From CAIZGX01 sp044239865 (lineage in GTDB: Bacteria > Bacteroidota > Bacteroidia > Flavobacteriales_D > Sanyastnellaceae): DNA of 64,000 bases. A program made the translations under genes and the position numbers. Below are positions 42,667 to 51,512 of the stretch, piece by piece. The stretch is taken from positions 744,001-808,000 of the forward strand of contig JBIIAO010000001.1 in assembly GCA_044239865.1 (NCBI GenBank), given 5' to 3'. The notes below the pieces were generated by a model. The model worked only from the letters and a program-made list of their open reading frames with translations, did no database searches and had not been told where the DNA came from. Numbering within the stretch: position 1 is the first letter of the stretch; every line of letters starts with the position of its first letter.

Positions 42667-43711
42667 AATATTTGTAGCCGGTCACAACGGCTTGGTGGGA
42701 AGCGCTATTGTAAAGGGACTCAGAAGGATGGGATACAATAACTTACTTCTTAAAAACCGAAGTGAACTTGATCTCCTTAACCCAAATTCGGTAACTAATT
42801 TTTTTCAAATAGAAAAGCCAGAATATGTATTTCTAGCTGCAGCTAAAGTTGGAGGTATTGTGGCTAACAATACTTATCGGGCTGATTTTCTTTTAGAAAA
42901 TCTTTCCATTCAAAACAACGTTATTTCAAGTGCATACAAATCAGGTGTCAAGAAGTTACTGTTTCTAGGAAGCACCTGTATATACCCAAAAAATGCCACT
43001 CAGCCACTAAATGAAAATTCACTTCTGACCAGTGAATTGGAATACACAAATGAGCCCTACGCCATTGCTAAGATTGCTGGAATTAAGTTGTGTGAAAGTT
43101 TTAATATTCAATACGGGACGAATTTTATATCTGTAATGCCAACGAATTTGTACGGTCCTGGCGATAATTTTAACTTCGAGAAATCACACGTTTTGCCTGC
43201 TCTACTGAGAAAAATACACCTTGCGAAGTGCCTTCAAGAAAATAATAAAGAAGCGATTCTAGCAGATTTAAATGAAACAGACTTTTCAGTAGCTATTCAA
43301 AATTTAAAATCAATTGGAGTAAGCGAGTTCGGAGTTAATATTTGGGGCTCAGGTAAGCCCATGCGCGAATTTATGTGGTCCGAGGATATGGCGAATGCCT
43401 GCATTCACATCATGAAAAATATCAATTTTTCAGATCTTCACAATTTGAAGGATGAGGTTAGAAACACACACATAAACATTGGAACAGGAGAAGAGATTTC
43501 AATTGAAGATTTAGCAAAATTAATTGCACAAGTCATTGGATACAGCGGTGACTTTCATTTCGATTCCACCAAGCCAGATGGAACCATGCGCAAATTGACT
43601 GATGTCTCGAAATTGCATTCACTTGGATACAAACACGAAATTTCATTGCGAGAAGGAATTGAGCGCGTTTATGCATGGTATCTTGAAAATGCCTCTATTG
43701 CGAAACATTAA
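42647..43711 (+). CDS. fcl: GDP-L-fucose synthase
   Basis: The 354-residue NAD(P)-dependent epimerase/reductase turns GDP-4-keto-6-deoxymannose into GDP-L-fucose for surface glycans. It has the Rossmann motif GHNGLVGSAIV, the catalytic YxxxK in YAIAKIAG, NLYGPGDNF and REFMWSEDMA, all typical of Fcl/WcaG. Possible starts are TTG 42641, ATG 42647 and ATG 42650; ATG is preferred. The partner GDP-mannose dehydratase (gmd) is not in the window. It directly abuts the acyltransferase. Confidence 0.93.
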   Translation: MMNTEAKIFVAGHNGLVGSAIVKGLRRMGYNNLLLKNRSELDLLNPNSVTNFFQIEKPEYVFLAAAKVGGIVANNTYRADFLLENLSIQNNVISSAYKSGVKKLLFLGSTCIYPKNATQPLNENSLLTSELEYTNEPYAIAKIAGIKLCESFNIQYGTNFISVMPTNLYGPGDNFNFEKSHVLPALLRKIHLAKCLQENNKEAILADLNETDFSVAIQNLKSIGVSEFGVNIWGSGKPMREFMWSEDMANACIHIMKNINFSDLHNLKDEVRNTHINIGTGEEISIEDLAKLIAQVIGYSGDFHFDSTKPDGTMRKLTDVSKLHSLGYKHEISLREGIERVYAWYLENASIAKH

Positions 43712-44278
43712 ATGAAGACTTTACTTTACATTGTATACTGGCCACTAAATTCAATTTGGTTAACTCTCCAAGGAGTAGCCTTTTGGAAGGTACATAGTTA
43801 TGGTTTTCTCTTCGTTTCGAATAAGGGAAATTTCAAATTAGGTAAAGACTTTCTAGTCAATTCGCACCGATTCGCGAATATTATTGGTAGCGGTTCCTCC
43901 TCTTCCATTATGATTGGAAAAAATGCCCAATTGACCATCGGTGAAGATGTTGGTTTTTCAAATTCTACCATTTGTTGTCGCGAAGAAATTACAATTGGTG
44001 ACCACACCATTATTGGTGGAAATTGTAAAATTTGGGACACCGATTTCCATCCAACTTCCATTGAACAGCGAACTATAGATATCGATTCAAATGCCAAGAA
44101 CTCCCCTATTCATATTGGGAAATATGTTTTTATTGGTGCCGATTCAATCTTAATGAAAGGCATTACTGTTGGTGATTTCGCTGTCATTGGCGCAGGGAGT
44201 GTTGTTCGAACAAACATTCCTGAAAACGAAGTATGGGCTGGAAATCCTGCCGTTTTCGTTAAGAAAATCTCGAAATAA
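43712..44278 (+). CDS. Hexapeptide-repeat acyltransferase (WcaF/CysE-like)
   Basis: The 188-residue protein has an amphipathic N-terminus and then left-handed beta-helix hexapeptide repeats (IGKNAQLTIGEDVGF, ITIGDHTIIGG, HIGKYVFIGADS, VIGAGSVV) ending with the usual NPAVFVKKI tail. Such enzymes O- or N-acetylate sugars, and the adjacent fucose synthase suggests an exopolysaccharide or O-antigen target. It starts on the base after the fcl stop codon, so the two are an operon. Acceptor unknown. Confidence 0.88.
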   Translation: MKTLLYIVYWPLNSIWLTLQGVAFWKVHSYGFLFVSNKGNFKLGKDFLVNSHRFANIIGSGSSSSIMIGKNAQLTIGEDVGFSNSTICCREEITIGDHTIIGGNCKIWDTDFHPTSIEQRTIDIDSNAKNSPIHIGKYVFIGADSILMKGITVGDFAVIGAGSVVRTNIPENEVWAGNPAVFVKKISK

Positions 44279-44282
44279 AAAA

Positions 44283-44303
44283 AGGCTGGAAAAATTCCAG
44301 CCT
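44283..44303 (-). terminator. Terminator of the M36-like protease gene
   Basis: AGGCTGGAA (44283-44291) pairs with TTCCAGCCT (44295-44303). The T-run needed for termination lies on the minus strand, so it serves the protease gene rather than the acyltransferase. Confidence 0.75.
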
Positions 44304-44323
44304 CTCTATTTGAAGTCATCTTC

Positions 44324-47299
44324 TTATTCTTTAATGATCTTGTAAGTTCCAATGTTCTTTCTATTCTGACGAAGTGTTACCTGATAGGTTCCTTTCGCCC
44401 ATTTTTCAGAAGGGATTAAAATGTTCTGCTGTTGCGTTCCATACTCATGAGCCGGAATTGTGTAGATCGTTCTCCCAACGGCGTCTAAAACTAAAATCTC
44501 AATTGACTCAGGTTTTGATAGCTGGAATTGAATGCGCGTAGATGCTGTTGTTGGATTTGGGAAAGCAATAACATTGAATACATTCACCATATTCTCTTCA
44601 ACACCAATGATTGCATCTTCATAAACAATGAAATCGTCCAAAGCACCTTCAACCAAAGAACCGCCATTTAGATTCACTGTTGGACGAAGGCTATCGCTTG
44701 CTATAAATTGAAGTTTCATCTGTGCAGTTGGAGTCATGTAATCACTAACATGGAATGCATTTCTTCTCCAGCGCATATCACTTGTTTTTGTATTTTCAAC
44801 ATAGGTCCAAGTAGATCCATTGTTGTTACTCATTCTTACCTGCCAATAATCAGCTCCCGGATTTGCTCCACCTGGAGGGCTGTTCGTATACCAGCGGTAG
44901 TAGCTAATCACAGGATTCGTGAAACTTGAAAGATCAATTGTTGTGGTTTGCAAAGTGGTTCTTCCTGCATCAACGTCGTTCTCACCAATTCCACCACCGA
45001 TGGTTCCGTTTCCGGTGAAGAAACAATACTCACCCGCGGGAGTTACTTGATCGCCTGTTTGAACAATAGTTCCTGGAGCGACATCAACTGTTGTGCTTGG
45101 AATTGGAATTTCCAATAACCAGATTCCTGTAGTCGCATTGTCACCCGCAACACCTGTTTGCCATGTGCCCCAATCTTCGTTGTTATCGCAATCGTGACGT
45201 CCAACTTCGTTCACACCAATTAATGTTATGTGCGGAAGTGTTGGGAATAAAGCTTGATGCGAACCTACAGGATTAACAGTTCCAACTGAACCGTTAACAT
45301 CATTCGCCGTGAAATAGTATTTAAGGATTGTTCCTGGATTGAAACCATCAAAGGTGGTTTCAAAAGATCCCGATGCGTCGGTCATTGCCACAGTTTGCCA
45401 CGTTGCATTATTCACTTGATAATGACAGTTTACATCAGATAAATACTGCGTATATGGAAAGAATAAATCTAAATCAGCTGTAAGTGTAATCGGCACAATA
45501 GGATTTGCGAAAGCCTGAGGTGTGTGATTTATGACAGCTGGTGAGATTAATGTAATACCATGCAAATAGAATCCCTGAACAATGGCATTCCCATTTGGAG
45601 TTCCGTTTGTAATGTCTCCGTCGTTATCGTCTGCGAGCAAAACATCTAATAAAATATCAGTAAAGGCCTCTCCTTCGTTTCCGTCCGCAGTTTCAGCTTG
45701 CAAACCCGCATAGGCTTCAACAAATAAAGGCATTGTTGCATTCCAATCTCCACCCATTAATAAATGCGTGTCGTACCATGCTCCCATAATTATTTCTCCA
45801 TCGGCATGCACTTCACCAACTAAATCTTGCGGATAAACCTTACGCTCGGTATCATATCTTCTTATACCATCTTCGTTGTCTGTATAGAAACCAACACCTA
45901 CTACTGGGCTGTTGCCTAAAGAAATTCCCCAATAATCAGCATAACCCTCTCCAACAGCACCGTTGAAAAAAAATGAACTTTGGCTTTGATAATAGTTGTC
46001 GTTAATTCCATGACCGTATTCGTGAAATACGACGTCTGATAAAAGACTTGTCGCGTTACAACCATTGCCGATTGCATAAAAGTTAATTGAACTGCCATCA
46101 TAAAAGGCATTGCAATCACCGGAAGTTAAGTCGATATTGGTTGGAAGTTGGAAATCCATTCCTGTAAAAGTTGGCATCCAACTTTTGCAATGATCGTGAA
46201 TACGATTCACACTTTTATATGCAGAAAGTTCACGAACATTAGCAGCTGTATTCATATCAATAATGTTTAAGCCAGCCTGAAGCGTTACATTCTTTTGTGG
46301 AATTGTTCCGTTTGTATTCACAGTACTCCATGGTCCCTCAAGTCTTACAATTGCATTTGTACCTGCGTTAACAGGTAAAGTTCCAGAACCGTTTATATCA
46401 GATGTATAATCAGTTCCACTCACCGTAACATAAATGTTGTTCAATCCTTCATTTGTAACTACTCCGTATGGATTGGTCATATGTACATCACCATTAACCT
46501 GAACATCAACAACAAGTTCTTGTCCTCCAGATTTTTTCGGACCTCCTTCAGCATGACAAACCAAGTTCTTTCGCATTAATATTTTTCCTGTTAATGCGTC
46601 AATGTAGGTAAGGTAACGTTGGGGAACATTCTGAGAGTTGCGCGTTGAAACAGTTACAACGTAGATTTTGCGATACTCAAATGAACTTGCCTTAGGTACA
46701 GGTAAAATTGAAATATCGCCCGTTGATCGAATTATTTCAATTGATGTAGTGATTCCCTGTAATGCCGCTATTCGCGCTTGTTGCAATCCTATGACAGGCT
46801 TGTCCTCCAATTGAATGTTCGGATGAACACCAAATGCGAATTGAACCACTTTTCCATTCACCAGCTTCACTGAAGCCTTACTAAATAAAACTTTCATTCC
46901 ATTGAAAGTCTGATCAAAAACAACGTTTGTGAATTTACTAGTCTTTATTTCTGGTCTCGCAGAGAGCAGAATCGTTCCAGCAGAAAAAGACTGATTCATT
47001 TCATTCAAAAATGAAGTGGCTCTTTCAGTATCGGTAGAGCCTATTGCTTCAATCGGATTTCCGAAAGCCTTTGTCGGCATTCCCGTTCTCTCATTAAAGA
47101 GTGAAGTCCATTTAGAATGCGCTCCTTGAAACGCCTTCCAAACAGAAGAATTCGATAGAGTCATTTGTTTGTCTGAATGATAGGCCTCTTCAGATTGATA
47201 GAGTTTAATTTCCAAAGGATCATAGTTTCGCTCGATGTTACTTTGTCCCAATATTGAAAGAGACAAAAACAAAGAAAGGACTAAAAATATCTTGCGCAT
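44324..47299 (-). CDS. T9SS-secreted fungalysin-like (M36) metalloprotease
   Basis: The 991-residue preproprotein has a signal peptide (to about 19), an FTP-like propeptide region (about 110-240), a peptidase domain and a C-terminal T9SS sorting domain (AFPNPTTASTRIQF). The zinc site is HEYGHGIND near residue 425, with the third ligand in GEGYADYWG downstream, the order found in M36 fungalysins. It is probably released or surface-bound to digest proteins. A further beta-rich domain of about 200 residues precedes the sorting domain. M36 is favoured over M4. Confidence 0.88.
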   Translation of the reverse strand: MRKIFLVLSLFLSLSILGQSNIERNYDPLEIKLYQSEEAYHSDKQMTLSNSSVWKAFQGAHSKWTSLFNERTGMPTKAFGNPIEAIGSTDTERATSFLNEMNQSFSAGTILLSARPEIKTSKFTNVVFDQTFNGMKVLFSKASVKLVNGKVVQFAFGVHPNIQLEDKPVIGLQQARIAALQGITTSIEIIRSTGDISILPVPKASSFEYRKIYVVTVSTRNSQNVPQRYLTYIDALTGKILMRKNLVCHAEGGPKKSGGQELVVDVQVNGDVHMTNPYGVVTNEGLNNIYVTVSGTDYTSDINGSGTLPVNAGTNAIVRLEGPWSTVNTNGTIPQKNVTLQAGLNIIDMNTAANVRELSAYKSVNRIHDHCKSWMPTFTGMDFQLPTNIDLTSGDCNAFYDGSSINFYAIGNGCNATSLLSDVVFHEYGHGINDNYYQSQSSFFFNGAVGEGYADYWGISLGNSPVVGVGFYTDNEDGIRRYDTERKVYPQDLVGEVHADGEIIMGAWYDTHLLMGGDWNATMPLFVEAYAGLQAETADGNEGEAFTDILLDVLLADDNDGDITNGTPNGNAIVQGFYLHGITLISPAVINHTPQAFANPIVPITLTADLDLFFPYTQYLSDVNCHYQVNNATWQTVAMTDASGSFETTFDGFNPGTILKYYFTANDVNGSVGTVNPVGSHQALFPTLPHITLIGVNEVGRHDCDNNEDWGTWQTGVAGDNATTGIWLLEIPIPSTTVDVAPGTIVQTGDQVTPAGEYCFFTGNGTIGGGIGENDVDAGRTTLQTTTIDLSSFTNPVISYYRWYTNSPPGGANPGADYWQVRMSNNNGSTWTYVENTKTSDMRWRRNAFHVSDYMTPTAQMKLQFIASDSLRPTVNLNGGSLVEGALDDFIVYEDAIIGVEENMVNVFNVIAFPNPTTASTRIQFQLSKPESIEILVLDAVGRTIYTIPAHEYGTQQQNILIPSEKWAKGTYQVTLRQNRKNIGTYKIIKE

Positions 47300-47355
47300 T
47301 TTGATAAAGGTTTAGGACCCTAAGAAACGAATAAATGTTGAAACAAAAAAGTGAT

Positions 47356-47514
47356 TTACTTTTTCTTTTCGGCCAAAAGAGAAAACATACTTTGCATTAA
47401 TTCTTCACGAGCCAACAACTCACGTTCGAGTTTTTCATTTTGTGCTTTCACGTCGTTCAATTCTTCTTGAAGCGGATTCACAGGGGTTGGTGTAGAATTA
47501 TTCTTGTTTTCCAT
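47356..47514 (-). CDS. 52-residue coiled-coil microprotein
   Basis: This minus-strand frame encodes a 52-residue acidic/basic peptide. A Pro/Asn/Thr-rich start (PTPVNPLQEEL) leads into a heptad-like helix with VKAQNEKLERELLAREELMQ and a basic end. A full -7 box (TATATTTG) precedes its ATG by 14 nt, which supports expression. It lies just upstream of the protease gene in the same direction. No family is recognised; it may dimerise. Confidence 0.6.
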   Translation of the reverse strand: MENKNNSTPTPVNPLQEELNDVKAQNEKLERELLAREELMQSMFSLLAEKKK

Positions 47515-47528
47515 GGTTATGAGATGAA

Positions 47529-47536
47529 CAAATATA
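47529..47536 (-). promoter_or_regulatory. -7 box for the microprotein gene
   Basis: On the minus strand it reads TATATTTG, a full TAnnTTTG match 14 nt before the microprotein ATG. Confidence 0.5.
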
Positions 47537-47561
47537 TTTCATTTTACTTAAAATACGTCTT

Positions 47562-48362
47562 TCAAATTGAAAAAGTTCGATGAAAATATTTCTCATCCCA
47601 CTCTATTTCAGGCTTTTCGTTAAAGATGCCATACACTGTGCTGCCCGTGCCCGACATACTTGCGTAATACGCACCGGCATTCAAAAGACGCTCTTTTATG
47701 ATTTGTATTTCAGGAAATAATTTGAAGACTTGAGGCTCGAAATCATTACTAAGCGTTTTATTCAACTCTTGACTTTCAATAAGTTTCTTCCAATCGAAAT
47801 TCGATGGTTGTGGCTGAATGCCTTGAAAAGCTGGGGCGGTGGAGATGTGAATTCTCGGATTAACCAATTCGAGATATTTTCCACCTAAACTAAAATCTAC
47901 TGGGTTAACCACTTCTCCCCTTCCTGAAATGAGAGCTGCTTTGTTCTGAACGAAAAAAGGACAATCGCTTCCCAATTGCGCCGCGAAGTCTTCCAACTGC
48001 ATAACACTCAAGTTCAATTGAAACAATTCGTTGAGTGCCTTTAACATAAATGACCCATCGCTCGAGCCACCGCCCATGCCTGCGCCACTGGGAATGATCT
48101 TGTGCAAATGAATTTTCACTGGACCAATTCCGTAGCACTCTTGAAGCAGCTTCCAGGCTTTATAAACAATATTTTTCTCGGTTGGAATATCAGAAGATTC
48201 TCCCGTGCAAACCAAGGATGTGTCTTCCGTAGTAACAGTCACTTCCAAAATATCGCACAAAGGAATGGGCAGAAACAAACTCTCGAGATTGTGAAATCCG
48301 TCGGTTCGTTTCTCGGTGATGAACAAACCCAAATTGATTTTTGCGTTTGGAAAGACAATCAT
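47562..48362 (-). CDS. ispE: 4-diphosphocytidyl-2-C-methyl-D-erythritol kinase
   Basis: The 266-residue GHMP kinase phosphorylates CDP-methylerythritol in the MEP isoprenoid pathway. It begins FPNAKINLGLFITEKRTDGFH and has the ATP loop PSGAGMGGGSSDG and the C-terminal MSGTGSTVYG. It starts 1 nt after the era stop codon, so they form an operon. The pathway product also feeds the carotenoid genes about 11 kb away, although no link is implied. Confidence 0.96.
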   Translation of the reverse strand: MIVFPNAKINLGLFITEKRTDGFHNLESLFLPIPLCDILEVTVTTEDTSLVCTGESSDIPTEKNIVYKAWKLLQECYGIGPVKIHLHKIIPSGAGMGGGSSDGSFMLKALNELFQLNLSVMQLEDFAAQLGSDCPFFVQNKAALISGRGEVVNPVDFSLGGKYLELVNPRIHISTAPAFQGIQPQPSNFDWKKLIESQELNKTLSNDFEPQVFKLFPEIQIIKERLLNAGAYYASMSGTGSTVYGIFNEKPEIEWDEKYFHRTFSI

Positions 48363-48363
48363 A

Positions 48364-49275
48364 TTAGTCGAGGTAGCCCATTTGTGTCAATGCGCGCGTA
48401 TCGTTCCTCCACTTCTCAACTTTCACGAACATTTCCAAAAACACTTTCTTTCCTAAAAAGCTTTCCATGTCTTTTCGGGCATTGGTACCCACACGCTTCA
48501 ACATGCTTCCTTGGTGACCAATAATAATCGCCTTTTGAGATTCACGTTCTGTAAGTATAACGGCTGAAATGCGAATAATTGTAGGTTCTTCTTTAAATGC
48601 TTCCACCATGACTTCACATGAATAAGGAATTTCACGATCGTAGGTTGTGAAAATTTTCTCACGAATAATCTCGCTCACAAAGAATCGCTGTGTGCGATCT
48701 GAGATTTCATCTTTCGGGAAAAAAGCCGGATGTTCAGGAAGAACAGATAGAATCTCGTTCAGCAGTTCCTTCGTGTAAATTTTTTCCAATGCAGATACGG
48801 GGAACACTTTCGCATTTGGCAATGCTTCATTCCAAAATTGAAATGCTTCGTTGGCTTTTTCAGTGCCGGCCTTGTCGAATTTATTGAGGACAACGAAGAT
48901 GGGAACTTCCATTTTCTTCAGGCGATTGAAGGTTTCTTCGTGAAGACCTTTTTTGTCGAGAAGGTCAATGACAAGCAAAATAAGATCTGCGTCCTTCAGT
49001 GCAGTTCCAACCGATTTCATCATTCCTTCTTGCAATTTATATTTCGGGTCGAGCACACCTGGGGTATCGCTATAGACAATTTGATAGTCCTCATCGTTCA
49101 ATATTCCCATAATACGGTGTCTCGTAGTTTGCGCTTTCGGAGTAACAATGCTTAGCTTCTCACCCATTAACGCATTCATTAGCGTAGACTTACCCGCATT
49201 TGGATTTCCAATTAAGTTCACGAAACCCGCTTTGTGGGCAGCCTTAATTTCTCCCTCTTCTATTTTTTCTTGCAT
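48364..49275 (-). CDS. era: GTPase Era
   Basis: The 303-residue protein assists 30S maturation by binding 16S rRNA. It has G1 GNPNAGKST, G3 DTPGV, G4 NKFD and a C-terminal KH domain (GHQGSMLKRVGTNARKDME). The ATG at 49275 (MQEKIEEGEIK) is chosen; the longer in-frame extension to 49371 runs antisense through the initiator tRNA and is rejected. It is divergent from that tRNA. Confidence 0.96.
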   Translation of the reverse strand: MQEKIEEGEIKAAHKAGFVNLIGNPNAGKSTLMNALMGEKLSIVTPKAQTTRHRIMGILNDEDYQIVYSDTPGVLDPKYKLQEGMMKSVGTALKDADLILLVIDLLDKKGLHEETFNRLKKMEVPIFVVLNKFDKAGTEKANEAFQFWNEALPNAKVFPVSALEKIYTKELLNEILSVLPEHPAFFPKDEISDRTQRFFVSEIIREKIFTTYDREIPYSCEVMVEAFKEEPTIIRISAVILTERESQKAIIIGHQGSMLKRVGTNARKDMESFLGKKVFLEMFVKVEKWRNDTRALTQMGYLD

Positions 49276-49301
49276 ATTGCTTGTAAAATTAGTTATATTT
49301 G
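49270..49301 (+). promoter_or_regulatory. Promoter of initiator tRNA-Met
   Basis: TTG at 49270-49272 and TATATTTG at 49294-49301 are 21 nt apart, a complete Bacteroidota -33/-7 pair. It overlaps the start of era on the other strand. Confidence 0.6.
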
Positions 49302-49328
49302 CACTCCCAAAGGGGAAAACTTTTATAG

Positions 49329-49404
49329 TGCGGGGTGGAGCAGTTGGTAGCTCGTTGGGCTCATAACCCAAAGGCCACAGGTTCGAGTCCTGTCCCCGCT
49401 ACCA
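49329..49404 (+). tRNA. Initiator tRNA-Met (CAT)
   Basis: The 76-nt cloverleaf encodes its own CCA end. Initiator hallmarks are present: a T1-T72 mismatch at the top of the acceptor stem and three G:C pairs (GGG/CCC) next to the CTCATAA anticodon loop. Confidence 0.96.
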
Positions 49405-49408
49405 AATC

Positions 49409-49438
49409 AAAAGGTCGTCTTAATCAGACGGCCTTTTT
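49409..49438 (+). terminator. Terminator after initiator tRNA-Met
   Basis: The stem AAAAGGTCGTCT/AGACGGCCTTTT (one G-T pair) is followed by a T-run. Confidence 0.8.
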
Positions 49439-49487
49439 TCATTTAAATAATAAACGAATCAAAGCAATATTTTTGATCTTTTAACTT

Positions 49488-49500
49488 TTGTTGTCAACAA
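49488..49500. repeat. 13-bp palindrome upstream of the papain-like gene
   Basis: TTGTTG and CAACAA flank a single T, 19 bp before the ATG at 49520. It may be an operator or chance. Confidence 0.3.
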
Positions 49501-49519
49501 GACCCTCCTATTTCTAATC

Positions 49520-50119
49520 ATGAAATTCATTCATCCAGAACAATTTATTAGTGACTACTCACAATCACGGTATAAAGGTTTTGAAACCAATGATTGTGTA
49601 GTGAAGGCCGTTTCTATTTTATTTGGAATACCTTATGACGAAGCTCACGGATTTTCAAGGGGCTTTTTTGATCGACCTGAAAAAGACGGTGTAAGAAATT
49701 TTGGTAAATCAATGCGTCGTTTAATGAAAAATCCAAACTTCAGCTTTAATGGCAATGTATGTGAAGTAGACATAACAGAAGATGCAACTGTAAAGGATAT
49801 TTATTCGGAATATCAAGATGGGTTTTATTTGGTATTAACCATTGATCATGTATCGGTTCTTTGCGATGGGACTTGGCTCGATTATACAGGAATTATCAAG
49901 CAAAAAGAAGAAGTCTATGCGGTTTATGAATTTTCAGATTTTGATCACTTCGATTCAATTCGAAAAAAGATTTCAGAAAATAACAATCCAAGTTTCGACT
50001 ATTGGCTAATAGCTATTGTGTTAGTTGCAGCCTTGCTCTATTTCAATGAAAGGGAGGTAAAACAAGAGCTTCGGAAATTCAAGAAATGGGCGAAAAGAGA
50101 AATACATATCGACTTTTGA
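49520..50119 (+). CDS. Possible tail-anchored papain-like fold protein
   Basis: The 199-residue protein has no signal peptide. The N-terminal part has a Cys-centred helix TNDCVVKAVSILFG (Cys26) and later a strand-turn LTIDHVSVLCDGTWLDY (His110, Asp116/Asp121). This Cys-His order and spacing is like papain-fold/C39-like or phage-type cysteine peptidase domains. A single hydrophobic segment (about 161-175, YWLIAIVLVAALLYF) lies near a basic C-terminal tail, suggesting a tail-anchored inner-membrane protein with the domain in the cytoplasm. I do not recognise a named family, and enzyme activity is only inferred. Confidence 0.6.
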   Translation: MKFIHPEQFISDYSQSRYKGFETNDCVVKAVSILFGIPYDEAHGFSRGFFDRPEKDGVRNFGKSMRRLMKNPNFSFNGNVCEVDITEDATVKDIYSEYQDGFYLVLTIDHVSVLCDGTWLDYTGIIKQKEEVYAVYEFSDFDHFDSIRKKISENNNPSFDYWLIAIVLVAALLYFNEREVKQELRKFKKWAKREIHIDF

Positions 50120-50126
50120 AATGCGC

Positions 50127-50134
50127 TATATTTG
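50127..50134 (+). promoter_or_regulatory. -7 box for tRNA-Arg
   Basis: TATATTTG fully matches TAnnTTTG and ends 10 nt before the mature tRNA. Confidence 0.6.
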
Positions 50135-50144
50135 CGCCTTAATT

Positions 50145-50216
50145 GGTCCTGTAGTATAATGGATATTACATGGGTTTCCGAAGCCCAGAATTCGCGTTCG
50201 ATCCGCGACGGGATCA
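50145..50216 (+). tRNA. tRNA-Arg (CCG)
   Basis: The cloverleaf is complete: acceptor GGTCCTG/CGGGATC (with G-T pairs), anticodon stem TGGGT/GCCCA around loop TTCCGAA (anticodon CCG), and T stem TCGCG/CGCGA. CCA is not encoded. Confidence 0.93.
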
Positions 50217-50245
50217 CTAATTTTGGTAAATAAAAAGATCAAAAC

Positions 50246-50755
50246 ATGTTAAAGAATCAATTTATTCTCGTTTTTGCTTTATTCACAGCGCTTGCTTTTA
50301 GTGCATGTTCATCTGCACCGGAAACTCCGGAGGAGTTTGGTCAGGCCGTATTTGATGCTATAAAATCGCACAACGAAAAAGACTTTCGAGCCCTTTATCT
50401 TACCGAAGACGAGTTCAGTGATATTATAGAACGCAGCGATTTGTCTGAAGACGGCAAAAATCAAGAGCGTGGAAGAGCCATTGGTTTGGACAAATCCATG
50501 GAAAAATTAGCAATTGAATCTTTCGAAGGATTGGAGCGACTTTCAAACAACTATAGTATCGATTGGTCAAAGGCTAATTTCAAGAAAGTCGATGTTATAC
50601 GCGCTGTGCATATCGGTATTCAAGGGGCCCATTACATTGATGTCTATTTTGATTATAACGGTTTCGAATATGCGTTGCACATATACGATTGTTTGGAAAC
50701 CGAAAACGGTTGGAAGACTTTCAAAGAAGTTTCTATGTCGGCGGTAGCAAAATAA
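50246..50755 (+). CDS. Lipoprotein of unknown function
   Basis: The 169-residue protein has a lipoprotein signal with Cys21 (LAFSACSSAP). A compact acidic domain follows, with APETPEEFGQAVFDAIKSHNEKDF near the start and YIDVYFDYNGFEYALHIYDC near the end; this resembles NTF2-like or DUF4878-type lipoproteins with a helical start and beta C-terminus. It lies between tRNA-Arg and the tauE-moaDE genes, 4 nt before tauE, so it may be co-transcribed with them. Function unknown. Confidence 0.68.
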   Translation: MLKNQFILVFALFTALAFSACSSAPETPEEFGQAVFDAIKSHNEKDFRALYLTEDEFSDIIERSDLSEDGKNQERGRAIGLDKSMEKLAIESFEGLERLSNNYSIDWSKANFKKVDVIRAVHIGIQGAHYIDVYFDYNGFEYALHIYDCLETENGWKTFKEVSMSAVAK

Positions 50756-50759
50756 GAAC

Positions 50760-51512
50760 ATGTCTTTTCTGCTTCTTCCTCTGCTCTTTTTTATTATTTC
50801 GCTCATCTACTCTTCGGCTGGATTTGGCGGAGGAAGTATGTATTTGGCTATTCTTTCTGGTGCTGTCTTCACACTTGCCCTTCCGCAAGGAGAAATAAAA
50901 ACCTTGGCCTTACTCTGCAATGCAGCCGTGGCGTCCTATAGCAGCGTTCAATTTATAAGAAATAAATTTATTGATTGGAAGTCAAACCTCATGTTGCTTG
51001 CTTTCAGTATTCCTTTTGTTCTTTGGGCTACACAAATAAAGTTGGAAGAGAAAGCATTTCTACTTTTCTTGTCTATTGGACTCCTGCTTTCCGCATTGTT
51101 TATGTTGTTGCCAGTGGTTGTTAAGTTGAACCAACCCTTTTCATTCAACAAGAAATTGCTTTGGCCATTTTCTGCTGTAATCGGATTTATATCTGGATTA
51201 ACAGGTATTGGCGGAGGAGTATATCTCTCTCCTTTTCTCTACTTTTCTAAATGGGGAGAAGAACGGAAAATAGCAGCAACCACTTCCCTATTCATTGCGG
51301 TAAATTCATGGGTTGCCTTGGTACCCATGCTTTTCCAATCGAAGAATTTACTTCTTGAAAATTCCACCTATTATTTAATGGGTGCTGTATTAACAGGCGC
51401 ATTCATTGGAAATTTAAGTGCGCTTAAATTCCTTCCGAAGAATGGCATTCGATTAATTACGATTGGAATCTTGCTTTATGCAGGCTTTCGTTTGTTAATT
51501 CGCAGTCTATGA
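50760..51512 (+). CDS. TauE/SafE family anion exporter
   Basis: The 250-residue membrane protein has two similar halves, each with the family signature: SSAGFGGGSMYLA near residue 20 and SGLTGIGGGVYLSPFLYF near 140. About eight hydrophobic helices are present. Family members export sulfite or organosulfonates. It overlaps moaD by ATGA, so it may export sulfite linked to molybdoenzymes such as sulfite oxidase; the substrate is inferred from context. Confidence 0.9.
   Translation: MSFLLLPLLFFIISLIYSSAGFGGGSMYLAILSGAVFTLALPQGEIKTLALLCNAAVASYSSVQFIRNKFIDWKSNLMLLAFSIPFVLWATQIKLEEKAFLLFLSIGLLLSALFMLLPVVVKLNQPFSFNKKLLWPFSAVIGFISGLTGIGGGVYLSPFLYFSKWGEERKIAATTSLFIAVNSWVALVPMLFQSKNLLLENSTYYLMGAVLTGAFIGNLSALKFLPKNGIRLITIGILLYAGFRLLIRSL

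Noticed and set aside
49276..49371. N-terminal extension of era
   Set aside because: Antisense to the initiator tRNA; homologues begin at the chosen ATG.
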